A stretch of DNA of 42,204 nt from an uncultured Pelagibacteraceae bacterium (GTDB lineage Bacteria; Pseudomonadota; Alphaproteobacteria; Pelagibacterales; Pelagibacteraceae): positions 1-42,204 of the forward strand of contig CACKIQ010000005.1 of assembly GCA_902600245.1 (NCBI GenBank). Direction: 5' to 3'. Positions 24,247 through 33,657 of this stretch are shown here, piece after piece (the stretch's first letter is position 1; each line of letters begins with the position of its first letter). The notes beneath the pieces are model-generated. The model was not told the origin of the DNA, did no database searches, and saw only the letters and a list, made by a program, of their open reading frames with translations. Made by a program: the position numbers and the translations under genes.

Positions 24247-25238
24247 TAAACTTTTTCATCAATTAATTCTTCTTGATCAATTTTTGACTCAAATTCTCTC
24301 AAACGTTTATAAACACTTGCAAGTTCAATTATTGTTGGCCAGGCTTTTAATATATATTGCATCGAGCCTTCAACCCTTCCAAATGCTCTTATAATTTGTT
24401 GCATTACTCCTAATGTTACAGCTCCAGCAACAATAGCTGGCGCTAAAAATACATAAGCAGACAAAACATTGGCCTGTAAATAAGCTATTCTACCAATATT
24501 AAAATATAAATATCTAATATAGCTTAAAAAATGAATGCTTCTCACACCATCAAATAACTCTTCAATAGTTTTTGGTCTTATAGACCCGTCATCTTCAGCT
24601 ATTACAAGTATTTTTCTATAAGCAGCCTCCTTCTTTTGAAGATCATATTCAACACCAACCAATCTTAAAATTAAACCAAGTAAAATTAAAAAAATTGTTC
24701 CACCCACAGACCAAATTAAAGCACCAACTATTAATCCATAATCCCAATCACCAAAAAAAAATATTGGTATACCAATACTCAAACCAAATAATATTGGCAT
24801 AAATTCAACTAAAATCATTACAGCTTCAATTAAACTGGTTCCAAGAGACTCCATTATTCTTGAAAATTTAATAGTATCTTCTTGTACTCTTTGAGCTGCC
24901 CCCTCTATTTTCCGAGCTTTGTCATAAACACTATGATACCACTCAACCATAGCGGTTCTCCATCTAAACAAGTAATGTGAAGTAAAAAAACTTACAACAA
25001 CAGCTACACCGACGTACATTGCAGCCAAGGTAATAAAAGATAATAAACTAGCCCAATATTCCTCAATTGTGATTGAGTTTGGCGCTCCAAGGGCTTTTTG
25101 AATCATATCATAAAATTCACCAAACCATTCATTAATTTTAACATCAATTTTAACTTGGATCCAAAGAGACGAAAGAATAATTGCTGAACCAATCCAGGAC
25201 CAAATGAACCAATTTTTTTGATTGAAAAATCTAAACAT
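24246..25238 (-). CDS. SbmA/BacA-like peptide transporter
   Basis: Inner-membrane protein of 330 residues with several hydrophobic spans (about residues 13-30, 65-90, 135-190 and 255-285). It matches the SbmA/BacA family in the WSWIGSAIILSSLW start, FFTSHYLFRWRTAMVEWY, the polar helix ARKIEGAAQRVQEDTIKFS (a strong family signature) and FGRVEGSMQYILKAWPTIIEL. Relatives import antimicrobial peptides and antibiotics using the proton gradient; BacA also matters in symbiosis and very-long-chain lipid A. The native substrate here is unknown. It forms a tight run with the complex I gene upstream and glpX downstream. Confidence 0.88.
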   Translation of the reverse strand: MFRFFNQKNWFIWSWIGSAIILSSLWIQVKIDVKINEWFGEFYDMIQKALGAPNSITIEEYWASLLSFITLAAMYVGVAVVVSFFTSHYLFRWRTAMVEWYHSVYDKARKIEGAAQRVQEDTIKFSRIMESLGTSLIEAVMILVEFMPILFGLSIGIPIFFFGDWDYGLIVGALIWSVGGTIFLILLGLILRLVGVEYDLQKKEAAYRKILVIAEDDGSIRPKTIEELFDGVRSIHFLSYIRYLYFNIGRIAYLQANVLSAYVFLAPAIVAGAVTLGVMQQIIRAFGRVEGSMQYILKAWPTIIELASVYKRLREFESKIDQEELIDEKV

Positions 25239-25241
25239 TAA

Positions 25242-25523
25242 TTACTTTAAAAAATTATCAGCGTATGATTTCTTTACAGTTTTTCTTTTTCTAGGTTCAA
25301 TTAATTCAAAATCAATTTTCTTTTTTTTGGCATAATTAACTGCAAGTTCTTTAGAAGAGAATTCTAATTTTAATTCAGTATAAGTATCAGATGAACTTTC
25401 CCAACCCATTAAAGGATTTTTTGTAGGATCTTTAGTTTTAAATTCTAAAATCCACTTATTATTTTTTGCTAAACCTGATTGCATTGGATTTTTATTTGGA
25501 ATGTAAATAATTGCTTTTTTCAT
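25242..25523 (-). CDS. NADH dehydrogenase accessory subunit (NDUFS4/18 kDa-like)
   Basis: A 93-residue protein of the ETC complex I subunit family (NDUFS4-like), found in alphaproteobacteria and mitochondria. Visible landmarks: AIIYIPNKNPMQSGLA, KWILEF, PLMGWESSSDT, LEFSSKELAVNYAKK, and the SYADNF C-terminal signature. It is a peripheral subunit of complex I near the NADH-oxidising arm. The main nuo operon is not in this window. The ATG is 6 bases below tRNA-Pro, and the SbmA-like gene follows after 3 bases. Confidence 0.92.
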   Translation of the reverse strand: MKKAIIYIPNKNPMQSGLAKNNKWILEFKTKDPTKNPLMGWESSSDTYTELKLEFSSKELAVNYAKKKKIDFELIEPRKRKTVKKSYADNFLK

Positions 25524-25529
25524 AAATGA

Positions 25530-25606
<77 letters not shown>

Positions 25607-25615
25607 ATCTGAGTA

Positions 25616-25643
25616 CTAATACAGCAGTTGTTGATAATTTCAA
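25616..25643 (-). promoter_or_regulatory. promoter of tRNA-Pro
   Basis: On the minus strand TTGAAA (25643-25638), 16 bases, TATTAG (25621-25616), placing the start of transcription a few bases before the tRNA. The downstream complex I gene may share the transcript. Confidence 0.5.
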
Positions 25644-25700
25644 TGTATAAAGAAGCCAATTTCTAAAGAAATTTGATTAAAATCTGGTATATAACGAAGC

Positions 25701-26186
25701 ATGATTATTACTTGCCCAAACTGTAACAAGCAATTTAAAATTGATAATTTTTTAATACCAGATGAAGGCAGAGATTTACAATGTGGATCATGTGAAAGAG
25801 TTTGGTTTTACAAGCCAGCAAATGAGAGAGAAGCTCCATTAACATTAAATGAAAACATCTTTGAAAATAAAGCAGAAGTACATGTAAAGGAAAAAGACAA
25901 AACTTTAGAATTCAGTAAAACGTTAGAGCAAGAAAAAACTATTAAACCTGAAAAAAAAAAAGAAACATCAAAACAAATTCCTAAAACGGTTAAAAATGCA
26001 GAAAAAAAAGGTTTCAAATTTTTTTCATACCTAATCGTATTTATTATATCTTTTGTAGCATTAATTATATTGCTTGATACAATAAAAGCCCCAATAATTA
26101 AGGTGTTTCCTGGATTAGAAATTATATTATTTAACCTATTTGAAACATTGAAAGATTTAACACTATTTATTATAGACCTATTTTAA
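25701..26186 (+). CDS. zinc-ribbon (MJ0042-type) single-pass membrane protein
   Basis: A 161-residue protein. The N terminus is an MJ0042-type zinc finger: Cys5 and Cys8 in ITCPNCNKQF, Cys28 and Cys31 in LQCGSCERVW. A lysine/glutamate-rich linker (about 50-100) follows, then a hydrophobic stretch (about 104-126) and an amphipathic, hydrophobic C terminus. The layout is that of many alphaproteobacterial MJ0042 proteins with the finger on the cytoplasmic side; the function is unknown. nhaA begins 6 bases downstream, so the two are probably cotranscribed. Confidence 0.82.
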   Translation: MIITCPNCNKQFKIDNFLIPDEGRDLQCGSCERVWFYKPANEREAPLTLNENIFENKAEVHVKEKDKTLEFSKTLEQEKTIKPEKKKETSKQIPKTVKNAEKKGFKFFSYLIVFIISFVALIILLDTIKAPIIKVFPGLEIILFNLFETLKDLTLFIIDLF

Positions 26187-26192
26187 TTTTTT

Positions 26193-27374
26193 ATGATTAA
26201 TTATATATCAAAACCGTTTAGATGGTTCTTTAAATTAGAGGCTGCTAGTGGTTTAGTTCTATTATTTGCTGCGATAATTGCGTTATTTATAAGCAATTCT
26301 GTGCTAGCAGATTTATATTTTGCTACTCTAAATAAATATTTATTCATAGGTATTAATAATTTTGGACTAAAATTATCTGTATTGCATTGGATTAATGACG
26401 CATTGATGGCGATTTTCTTTTTTTTTGTCACCTTAGAAATTAAAAGAGAATTTTTACAAGGAGAGCTTTCAAATATAAAGCAAGCTTTATTGCCAATAAT
26501 AGGTGCCGTTGGAGGAATGTTAGTCCCAGCATTATTTTATGTTTTCATAAATTTAGGTGATAGTGAAACTTTAAATGGATGGGCAATTCCCTCAGCTACA
26601 GATATTGCTTTTTCTTTGGGAGTTTTATCTTTGTTGGGTAAAAGAGTTCCTTTATCTTTAAAAGTATTTTTAACTGCATTGGCTATAATTGATGATTTAG
26701 GAGCAATAGTTATAATTGCTCTTTTTTATTCAGGAGATTTGAGCATTAAGTATTTAACTTTAATGTTATTAGCATTTATTGTTTTGTTATTAATTAACAA
26801 ATTTAACGTTAAAAAGTTTTTACCTTATTTGGTTGTAGGACTATTTCTCTGGGATTTTACGCATAACTCAGGAATACACGCTACTATTGCTGGTGTCTTG
26901 TTGGCTGTGACAATTCCTCATAGAAAAAAAGAAAAAGATTTTTCTTTATTAATAAAAGTTGAACATGTAATTAGTCCATATGTTGCATTTGGAATAATGC
27001 CCTTATTCGCATTCGCAAATGCAGGTGTGTCTTTAGATGGTTTATCATTATCTTCTTTATTGGATAAAGTCCCCTTAGGCATCGTACTAGGACTATTTCT
27101 AGGTAAACAGCTTGGCGTATTCATATTCTCTTATGTATCTATAAAATTAAAAGTAGCTCAAATGCCAAACGACACAAGTTGGTACAATTTTTACGGTGTA
27201 GGTGTTCTTACTGGAATTGGTTTCACAATGAGTTTATTTGTTGGAAATTTAGCTTTTGTTGAAAACATGCAATATATGGATGGTGTAAAAATAGGTGTAT
27301 TAACTGGGTCATTGTTATCCACTTTATTTGGTTATTTTTTGATATTACTTACTCCCAATAAACCGAGTAAATGA
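26193..27374 (+). CDS. nhaA: Na+/H+ antiporter NhaA
   Basis: Inner-membrane antiporter exchanging Na+ for H+, fitting a marine cell. The 393-residue protein has about twelve helices. It carries the family's LHWINDALMAIFFFFVTLEIKRE region in parts, ATDIAFSLGVL (unwound helix IV) and the ion-binding aspartate pair Asp167-Asp168 in ALAIIDDLGA, equivalent to Asp163-Asp164 of E. coli. GIGFTMSLFVGNLAF lies near the C terminus. It overlaps the glutathione peroxidase gene by 4 bp. With HppA, it shows that both H+ and Na+ gradients are managed in this cell. Confidence 0.96.
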   Translation: MINYISKPFRWFFKLEAASGLVLLFAAIIALFISNSVLADLYFATLNKYLFIGINNFGLKLSVLHWINDALMAIFFFFVTLEIKREFLQGELSNIKQALLPIIGAVGGMLVPALFYVFINLGDSETLNGWAIPSATDIAFSLGVLSLLGKRVPLSLKVFLTALAIIDDLGAIVIIALFYSGDLSIKYLTLMLLAFIVLLLINKFNVKKFLPYLVVGLFLWDFTHNSGIHATIAGVLLAVTIPHRKKEKDFSLLIKVEHVISPYVAFGIMPLFAFANAGVSLDGLSLSSLLDKVPLGIVLGLFLGKQLGVFIFSYVSIKLKVAQMPNDTSWYNFYGVGVLTGIGFTMSLFVGNLAFVENMQYMDGVKIGVLTGSLLSTLFGYFLILLTPNKPSK

Positions 27375-27913
27375 GAAAAGTAATATTTCTGTTATCTATA
27401 ATTATGTTTTTTTTTAAAACTTCAGCTAGTGCAAACTATGAAAAAAAAATTTATGACTTCAGCATAGAGAGTATAACTGGTGAGACAATTAATTTTAAAG
27501 ATTACAAAAATAAAGTTATTTTAGTTGTGAATACAGCAAGTTACTGCGGGTTTACTAAACAATATGATGAATTACAGGAATTGTGGGATTTATATAAAGA
27601 AAAAGGTTTGATTGTTCTTGGTGTTCCATCTAATTCATTTAATCAAGAAAAAAGTAATAATGCAGATGTAAAAGAGTTTTGTGAAGTAAATTTTAATATT
27701 AATTTTCCTCTTACAACTATTACAGAGGTAAAAGGCAAAAATTCACATGAAATTTTTAAATGGGCAAAAGAAAATCATGGAAAATCTGCTGTCCCTAAAT
27801 GGAATTTTCATAAAATTCTAATTAATAAAGAAGGCAAAATAGAAGATACTTTTGCATCAATGACAAAACCAATGTCAAAAAAAATAATTAAAGCTATAGA
27901 AAATATCTTATAA
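27371..27913 (+). CDS. exported glutathione peroxidase-family protein
   Basis: Thiol peroxidase of 180 residues. It begins with a cleavable-looking signal peptide (hydrophobic residues 4-16, SASA before about residue 21), so it probably acts in the periplasm. The catalytic Cys59 is in NTASYCGFT; GVPSNSFNQE carries the conserved Gln region and PKWNFHKILI the conserved Trp-Asn-Phe. It uses Cys, not selenocysteine. Periplasmic members most likely use thioredoxin-like partners. It overlaps nhaA by 4 bp and meets the convergent MBL gene end to end at TTATAA. Confidence 0.92.
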   Translation: MRKVIFLLSIIMFFFKTSASANYEKKIYDFSIESITGETINFKDYKNKVILVVNTASYCGFTKQYDELQELWDLYKEKGLIVLGVPSNSFNQEKSNNADVKEFCEVNFNINFPLTTITEVKGKNSHEIFKWAKENHGKSAVPKWNFHKILINKEGKIEDTFASMTKPMSKKIIKAIENIL

Positions 27914-28678
27914 GTTTATACTCAATCCATCATGTGCAGGTATAATATTTTTAGGAAGCATTTTTTTTAGCACCTTATAATCTAATACTGGTGACAAGTT
28001 TGTAAGAATAGCTTTTTTAGGTTTAAATTTTTTAATTATAGCCAGTGAGGTATCTAAATTAAAGTGGGAAGGATGAAAATTGTACCACAAGCAATCAATG
28101 ACTAAATATTTTAGATTTTCAAAATACTTATGATCTTTGTTATAAATTTTACTTACATCACTTATATAAGCTAATTTTTTGTCAATTATAAAGCAATTTG
28201 ATTTAACCTTACCATGTTCAACCATAATTGCTTGAATACCAATCTTTTTATTATTTTCTTTTATAAATATTTTTTTTGGTAGTTTATTGAGTTTAAGAGT
28301 TGCAGGATATTCTTTTGAATAACTTTTAAAAATATAAGAAAATGTAGAATTAAGGTATTTAGAAGTATATTTATCAGCGTAAACGTCAAGTTGCTTTCTG
28401 CTGTTAATATAAAAAGATCTTAGATCATTTATTCCATGAGTTTGATCGCCATGCATATGAGAATATAACACTTTATTAATTTTTTTTATTTTATGTCTTA
28501 AAAGTTGTTGACGTAGATCAGGAGATGTATCTATGAGGATATTTTCATCTGTGGTTTTTATTAAAGCTGAACATCTTGTTCTATAATTTTTTTTATTATT
28601 AGGGTCGCAATTTCCAAAAAAACCATCTGGTCTTGGTACACCCATTGAACTACCACAGCCTAAAATAATAAATTGCAT
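27908..28678 (-). CDS. metallo-beta-lactamase fold hydrolase (PhnP-like)
   Basis: A 256-residue MBL-fold protein, start MQFIILGCGSSMGVPR, which is the family's usual N terminus. I prefer this ATG (28678) over a TTG three codons earlier. It has the zinc/manganese ligand motif SHMHGDQTHG (His74, His76, Asp78, His81), plus later histidines in VEHGK and IPAHDG. Relatives act as phosphodiesterases, such as PhnP on cyclic ribosyl phosphates, or are simply annotated as hydrolases beside TatD. Its place after metG-tatD is conserved in alphaproteobacteria; the substrate is unknown. Confidence 0.88.
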   Translation of the reverse strand: MQFIILGCGSSMGVPRPDGFFGNCDPNNKKNYRTRCSALIKTTDENILIDTSPDLRQQLLRHKIKKINKVLYSHMHGDQTHGINDLRSFYINSRKQLDVYADKYTSKYLNSTFSYIFKSYSKEYPATLKLNKLPKKIFIKENNKKIGIQAIMVEHGKVKSNCFIIDKKLAYISDVSKIYNKDHKYFENLKYLVIDCLWYNFHPSHFNLDTSLAIIKKFKPKKAILTNLSPVLDYKVLKKMLPKNIIPAHDGLSINL

Positions 28679-28687
28679 TAATTTCAA

Positions 28688-29446
28688 TTAAAAAAAAAGT
28701 TTATTAAAGTTATCTGTAGTTTTTTTGATAAGATCTTCTTTGGATATATTTTTAATTTCAGCTAATTTTGTAGCAGTGAAATCAATGAAGGATGGTTCAT
28801 TTTTTTTTCCTCTTTTAGGAACGGGTGCTAAAAAAGGACTATCTGTCTCAATTAAGATATTATCCATTGGAATAGATTTGAACGTATCTTGTAAATCCAA
28901 AGAGTTTTTAAAAGTAATGATGCCACTTGCTGAAAAGAATGCATTTAAAGTCATTAGTTTTTCTGAAAATTCTTTAGATCCAGTAAAACAATGCATCAAA
29001 ATTTTAAGGTTTTCATTTTTATATTCTTTTAAAATCTCAAAAGTCTCTTTTTCTGCATCTCTTGAATGAACAATTAATGGAGTATTGGTTTTTATGGATG
29101 CATCTATATGCTCTTTAAAACTTGTTATCTGTTTGTCTTTTTTACTATTATTGTAATAAAAATCTAAACCAGTTTCTCCAATACCGATAATTTTAGAATC
29201 TTCATTCAAATTTTCAATGATCTGATTTGAAGTAATGATATTTGTAGAGCTTTCATGAGGATGAATACCAATGGTGCCATAAATCATCTCATCTTTATTA
29301 ATTAATTCTTTTACTCGAGAAAAGCTTTCAAACGAAGTTGAGATAGTTAATAATTTTTCTATACCCACCTCTTTTGATCTTTTTAGTACGTTAGATAAGT
29401 CGCTTAATAAAGGTTCGTGATCTAGATGGCAGTGCGAATCAATCAT
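28688..29446 (-). CDS. tatD: TatD-family metal-dependent hydrolase (DNase)
   Basis: TIM-barrel hydrolase; E. coli TatD is a 3'-5' exonuclease and the related YcfH lies in the holB operon. The 252-residue protein has MIDSHCHLDHE at the N terminus (metal-binding His5 and His7), GIHPHE, GETGLDFYY, PLIVHSRDAE and LMHCFTGS, then ILIETDSPFLAP. Its start overlaps metG by 8 bp, and its stop is 9 bases from the MBL gene. The gene order holB-metG-tatD indicates the YcfH-like paralog. Confidence 0.93.
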   Translation of the reverse strand: MIDSHCHLDHEPLLSDLSNVLKRSKEVGIEKLLTISTSFESFSRVKELINKDEMIYGTIGIHPHESSTNIITSNQIIENLNEDSKIIGIGETGLDFYYNNSKKDKQITSFKEHIDASIKTNTPLIVHSRDAEKETFEILKEYKNENLKILMHCFTGSKEFSEKLMTLNAFFSASGIITFKNSLDLQDTFKSIPMDNILIETDSPFLAPVPKRGKKNEPSFIDFTATKLAEIKNISKEDLIKKTTDNFNKLFF

Positions 29447-30980
29447 TTTTTTTTTCTATTTTTTTAAAAAGAATGTCTATTTTCTTTATATTAATATCTT
29501 TTGTTAAATAATCATTTTTCGAAATTGTATTTATTTTTATATCTTTTTCATCAATGTCAAAAATCTTTAAAGCCTTTATAGAAGTTTCAGGTATAATCGG
29601 ATATAATAAAAAACTTATTTTTCTCACAATTTCCAATGTAGTATAAACAATTGTATTTAATCTAATTATATCGTTTTTCTTTTTCCAAGGTTCCTGATCA
29701 TTAAAATATTTATTAGCTTCAAAAAGAGAATTAACAATATAATCAATATAAAAATTGATATTTTGTTTATCAATTTGTGATCGAATTTTATCTAAATTAT
29801 CCTTATACTTATTTAATATTATTAAATCTTCATCTTTAAATTTAATTTCTGATGGAATTTTTCCATCACAATTTTTAATTGCAAAAGCAGTCACACGCTG
29901 GCATAAATTTCCATAATTATTAGCTAAATCACTGTTTATACAATCTTCAAGTCTTTCTTGTGAAATATTGCCATCTTTTCCAAAAGAAACCTCTTTAATT
30001 AGATAATACCTTAACGGATCTAAACCATATTGTTCAATTATTTCTAATGGATCTAATATATTGCCCTTTGATTTAGACATTTTCTCTTCACCGGATAAAA
30101 TCCATCCATGCCCATATACTCTCTTTGGTAAATCAATTTTAGCTGCTAATAAAAAAGCAGGCCAATAAACAGCATGAAATCTCAATATATCTTTACCAAT
30201 TAAATGCACTGAAGCTGGCCAAAATTTTTTAAAAAAATCATCTTCTTTATTTGGGTAATTTAATGCACTCAAATAATTTGTAAGAGCATCAAGCCAAACG
30301 TATATCACATGGTTTTTATTATTTGGAACTGGTATACCCCATGAAAAACTTTTTCTACTTATAGAAAGATCTTTTAAACCATTTTTTACAAAACTAATGA
30401 CTTCATTTTTTCTAGATTCTGGTGATATAAAATCTGGATTAGCATCATAGTACTCCAACAAAGGTTTTTCCCACTTTGAAAGTCTAAAAAAATAAGATTC
30501 TTCCTCAATCCACTCAACAGAGGATTTTGAAGTTATAGATACTTTATTTCCATCTACTTCCTCTATTTCATCCTCGTTATAAAAGGCTTCATCTGATACT
30601 GAATACCATCCAGAATAATTTGATAAATATATATCATCATTTTTTTCAAGCTCTTTCCAAAGATGTTGAACAGTTTTTTTATGTCTTGGCTCTGTAGTTC
30701 TAATAAAATCTGTATTAGATAAATTCAAAGTATTTGAAAGATCTCTAAATGTTTGACTAATCTGGTCACAAAATATTTGCGGATCCTTCCCTGCTTTTTC
30801 TGCTGATTTTTGAATTTTTAATCCATGTTCATCTGTTCCTGTAAGAAAATGAACTTCATATCCATCAATTGATTTAAATCTTGCAAAAAAATCTGCAACA
30901 ATACTAGAATATGCATGACCCATATGAGGTTTTGCTGATGGGTAGTATATAGGTGTAGTAATGTAAAAAGTTTTATCCAT
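29439..30980 (-). CDS. metG: methionyl-tRNA synthetase
   Basis: Class I aminoacyl-tRNA synthetase charging tRNA-Met. The 513-residue protein is the short form, without the C-terminal tRNA-binding OB domain. The HIGH-type motif is PHMGHAY (about 18-24), and EEKMSKSKG has the KMSKS at residues 300-304. The insertion GWYSVSDEAFYNEDE lacks the zinc knuckle, as is common in this subtype. It also has the VIYVWLDALTNYLSAL motif. It overlaps holB and tatD by 8 bp each, in a run of tightly packed genes. Confidence 0.96.
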   Translation of the reverse strand: MDKTFYITTPIYYPSAKPHMGHAYSSIVADFFARFKSIDGYEVHFLTGTDEHGLKIQKSAEKAGKDPQIFCDQISQTFRDLSNTLNLSNTDFIRTTEPRHKKTVQHLWKELEKNDDIYLSNYSGWYSVSDEAFYNEDEIEEVDGNKVSITSKSSVEWIEEESYFFRLSKWEKPLLEYYDANPDFISPESRKNEVISFVKNGLKDLSISRKSFSWGIPVPNNKNHVIYVWLDALTNYLSALNYPNKEDDFFKKFWPASVHLIGKDILRFHAVYWPAFLLAAKIDLPKRVYGHGWILSGEEKMSKSKGNILDPLEIIEQYGLDPLRYYLIKEVSFGKDGNISQERLEDCINSDLANNYGNLCQRVTAFAIKNCDGKIPSEIKFKDEDLIILNKYKDNLDKIRSQIDKQNINFYIDYIVNSLFEANKYFNDQEPWKKKNDIIRLNTIVYTTLEIVRKISFLLYPIIPETSIKALKIFDIDEKDIKINTISKNDYLTKDINIKKIDILFKKIEKKND

Positions 30981-31902
30981 TTAGTATTTGATCCTCAAAC
31001 TCCATAAATAATGTTTCCTCATCTAAATTAAAGATTTTAGTATTATTAATTTTTTCCAGAAAATAATGATATGATCTAATTAAACCTATATTTTGAACAG
31101 ATATATTATTTCTGAAATAAAGTTCAATAAAAGAATAAATTATCTCACTAATTGATTTATCTTTTCTATAAATTTTATCTTTAATAATAGTTTTAAGAGT
31201 CTTTTTTAAATCAAAATTTAAAAGATCAATATTATATTCTTCAGACAACTTTAATAATCTAAAAATTTTTCCTGGTGTAATGTAATTATCAAATAATTCG
31301 TTATTAATAATATTATTAATATCATCATTTAACAATTGATTAATAACTTTAATAGATTGATTTTTAGTTAAGAAAATTTTGAAGTTTAAACACCTAGAAT
31401 TAAGAGTTGGGAGTAGTTTTTTATTATTATTAATTAATATAAAATATATATTTTCATTTGGTTCCTCTAAGATTTTTAATAGAGCGTTTATAGAGTTTAA
31501 ATTTAATAATTCAATGTTATCTATTAAAACAAATCTTTTTTTATTATTAAATGAAGATTTGTTCAAATTTAGAATTAATTCTCTAATTTGCATAATATCA
31601 ATATTTTTTTTGTTCTCAGAAACATCAATTAGTTGGAAATTTGGGTTAGATTTATTTTGTATTAATTTGTAAGACTTGTTATCAGAATTAATTATATGAT
31701 TTTCACGATCATATGAGAATTCTTCATCTTCTGACAATACAAAATTAATTAAATGATATGCTAATGTAGATTTACCAATGCCTTTTTCACCTGAAAAAAG
31801 AATTTTGTTCGGTAAACTATTTATTTTATTTAATTTAGATAAATCATTAAAAATTTCACTATGTTCAAATAAATATCTTTGCGATGAAGATTTTAAATTC
31901 AT
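30973..31902 (-). CDS. holB: DNA polymerase III delta' subunit
   Basis: Clamp-loader subunit. The 309-residue protein has an AAA+ domain with a Walker A FSGEKGIGKST (about 37-46), FVLIDNIELLNLNSINALLKILEEP (in parts; Walker B-like and the LLK.LEEP signature) and the ILINNNKKLLPTLNSRC sensor region with its arginine-finger-type SRC. The C-terminal half is very AT-rich and poorly conserved. It is bounded by tmk, with which it shares one base (TAATG), and metG. The tmk-holB-metG-tatD order supports the call. Confidence 0.9.
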   Translation of the reverse strand: MNLKSSSQRYLFEHSEIFNDLSKLNKINSLPNKILFSGEKGIGKSTLAYHLINFVLSEDEEFSYDRENHIINSDNKSYKLIQNKSNPNFQLIDVSENKKNIDIMQIRELILNLNKSSFNNKKRFVLIDNIELLNLNSINALLKILEEPNENIYFILINNNKKLLPTLNSRCLNFKIFLTKNQSIKVINQLLNDDINNIINNELFDNYITPGKIFRLLKLSEEYNIDLLNFDLKKTLKTIIKDKIYRKDKSISEIIYSFIELYFRNNISVQNIGLIRSYHYFLEKINNTKIFNLDEETLFMEFEDQILNG

Positions 31903-32513
31903 TAGATTATTTTTTTTAGCTGATCAATAATTAACTTCTCATTACTCTTAATTTCAGAATTTGAGTCAATTATTTTATAGAATTTTTTGTTTGATTTGGC
32001 TAATTTTAAATAGCCTTTTTGAACCTTGTTATAAAAATTCATATCAAACTGATCATATCTATTTAATGATTTTCTTTTTTTTAATCTCAAAAAAAGATTT
32101 TTTTTATTCACAATATTTAGAAAAGTAAACTGAATCTTAATATTTTTTAACAAAAATTTATTTATTATTTTAATAGTATTTAAACTTACTCCCATACCAT
32201 AATGCTGATAAGCAATGGTTGAGTCTGTAAATCTATCAATTAAAATAATTTTTTTTTTATAATATCTTCTTATTAAATTAATATTTTCACTTCTAGCAGC
32301 TAAATATAAAAGTAAGTCAGTTTGTGGATTAAATTTTGATTTTTTATTTAAAATTAACTTTCTTATTTTTTCAGAATTTATACTTCCACCAGGTTCTCTA
32401 ATTTTTATATAAGATATTTTTTTTTTATCTAAATACTTACAGATTTTATTTATATGGTGAGTTTTACCACTGCCCTCTATGCCTTCAAAAACAATGATTG
32501 GTTTTTTAGACAT
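31902..32513 (-). CDS. tmk: thymidylate kinase
   Basis: Phosphorylates dTMP to dTDP. The 203-residue protein has the P-loop FEGIEGSGKTH near the N terminus, the REPGGS motif, LLLYLAARSENI and LIDRFTDSTIAYQHYG (the DRY-like substrate motif, here DRF). I use the ATG at 32513; a GTG one codon upstream is possible. It overlaps the carboxypeptidase gene by 8 bp and shares one base with holB. Confidence 0.94.
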   Translation of the reverse strand: MSKKPIIVFEGIEGSGKTHHINKICKYLDKKKISYIKIREPGGSINSEKIRKLILNKKSKFNPQTDLLLYLAARSENINLIRRYYKKKIILIDRFTDSTIAYQHYGMGVSLNTIKIINKFLLKNIKIQFTFLNIVNKKNLFLRLKKRKSLNRYDQFDMNFYNKVQKGYLKLAKSNKKFYKIIDSNSEIKSNEKLIIDQLKKII

Positions 32514-33657
32514 CACCCCAAATTAAGTAATTTATAGATTTAATCAATCTAGTAAAAAAATTAACTTTTTTAATTTCTTTTGATGACAACAAATCATACT
32601 CGCCAATTAATTCTTGATCATACACAACTCTTAAAGTGGCTATTATTTGATCTTTTTCAATTGGTGCTTCTACTGGTCCATCATATTTTACAACAACTTT
32701 TAAAAGTTTTTTTTTTGCTTTTTTAATTGTTTTATAAATATCTTCTTGAGTATAAGCGTCTACTGTGTTTTCTTTACCTAACCAAACATCAATTTTGTAT
32801 AGAGGTTGATTAGATTTTGAAATCTCAACAAGATCAAAATTTGTTATTCCATAGGTTAGTAATTTTGTACTCTCTTTTGATCTTGCATTTTTTGAAGAAA
32901 ATCCACTTCCAACAGCTATAAGTCTTCTACCATTTCTATTTATGGAAGATGCTAGAGAATATTTTTCGACAGCTAGATATCCAGTTTTAATTCCATCTGC
33001 ACCTAATTTTTTATAAAGTAAAGGATTTCTATTTCCCTGGGTAATTGGATCACCACCAGTTCTATTCCAAGTAAATTCTTTTTCAGCAAACATTTTATAG
33101 AATTCAGGATGTTCTTTTATTAGATATCTCGACATTTTTAAAATATCTTTAACAGTTGAATAATTTTCAGGATCATTAATACCAGATGAATTAGAGAAGT
33201 TTGTATTTTCCATTCCTAATTCTTTAGCTTTAGTAGTCATTAAAATTGCGAACTCTTCTTCTGTACCAGCAATTCCTTCTGCTAAAGCTATGCAAGCATC
33301 ATTTCCTGATGCTACAATTATACCTCTCAACAAATCTTCAACTGACACTTCATCGCCAACCATTATAAACATAGAGGAGTATCCAGAAGTTGATAAACGC
33401 CATGCTTTTTCAGAAATTATAAATTTTTCATCTAAACTAAGATCACCAGACTTTATTAAATCAAAAGCAATAATTGCTGTCATTATTTTTGTCATAGATG
33501 CAGGGTAAATAGATGCGTCTGAATTTTTTTCGTACAGAATCTCACCTGAATGGTAATCTTGTAATATTGCAGTTCTTGCATTTATATCAAAATTAGCGTT
33601 TGAAGTACCTGTAAAGGTTAGAATTAAAAATGTTATATTAAATATTATTTTATACAT
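32506..33657 (-). CDS. dacC: D-alanyl-D-alanine carboxypeptidase (PBP5/6 type)
   Basis: Low-molecular-weight penicillin-binding protein that trims the pentapeptide of peptidoglycan in the periplasm. The 383-residue protein has a signal peptide (residues 1 to about 21), the S-x-x-K active site SMTK (Ser54-Lys57), the SGN triad (117-119) and DGIKTGY (Lys224-Thr225-Gly226). A C-terminal beta domain (about 270-355) and a short amphipathic end that could anchor it to the membrane follow. The exact paralog (dacA, dacC or dacF) cannot be decided. It overlaps both rlpA and tmk by 8 bp. Confidence 0.93.
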   Translation of the reverse strand: MYKIIFNITFLILTFTGTSNANFDINARTAILQDYHSGEILYEKNSDASIYPASMTKIMTAIIAFDLIKSGDLSLDEKFIISEKAWRLSTSGYSSMFIMVGDEVSVEDLLRGIIVASGNDACIALAEGIAGTEEEFAILMTTKAKELGMENTNFSNSSGINDPENYSTVKDILKMSRYLIKEHPEFYKMFAEKEFTWNRTGGDPITQGNRNPLLYKKLGADGIKTGYLAVEKYSLASSINRNGRRLIAVGSGFSSKNARSKESTKLLTYGITNFDLVEISKSNQPLYKIDVWLGKENTVDAYTQEDIYKTIKKAKKKLLKVVVKYDGPVEAPIEKDQIIATLRVVYDQELIGEYDLLSSKEIKKVNFFTRLIKSINYLIWGDV

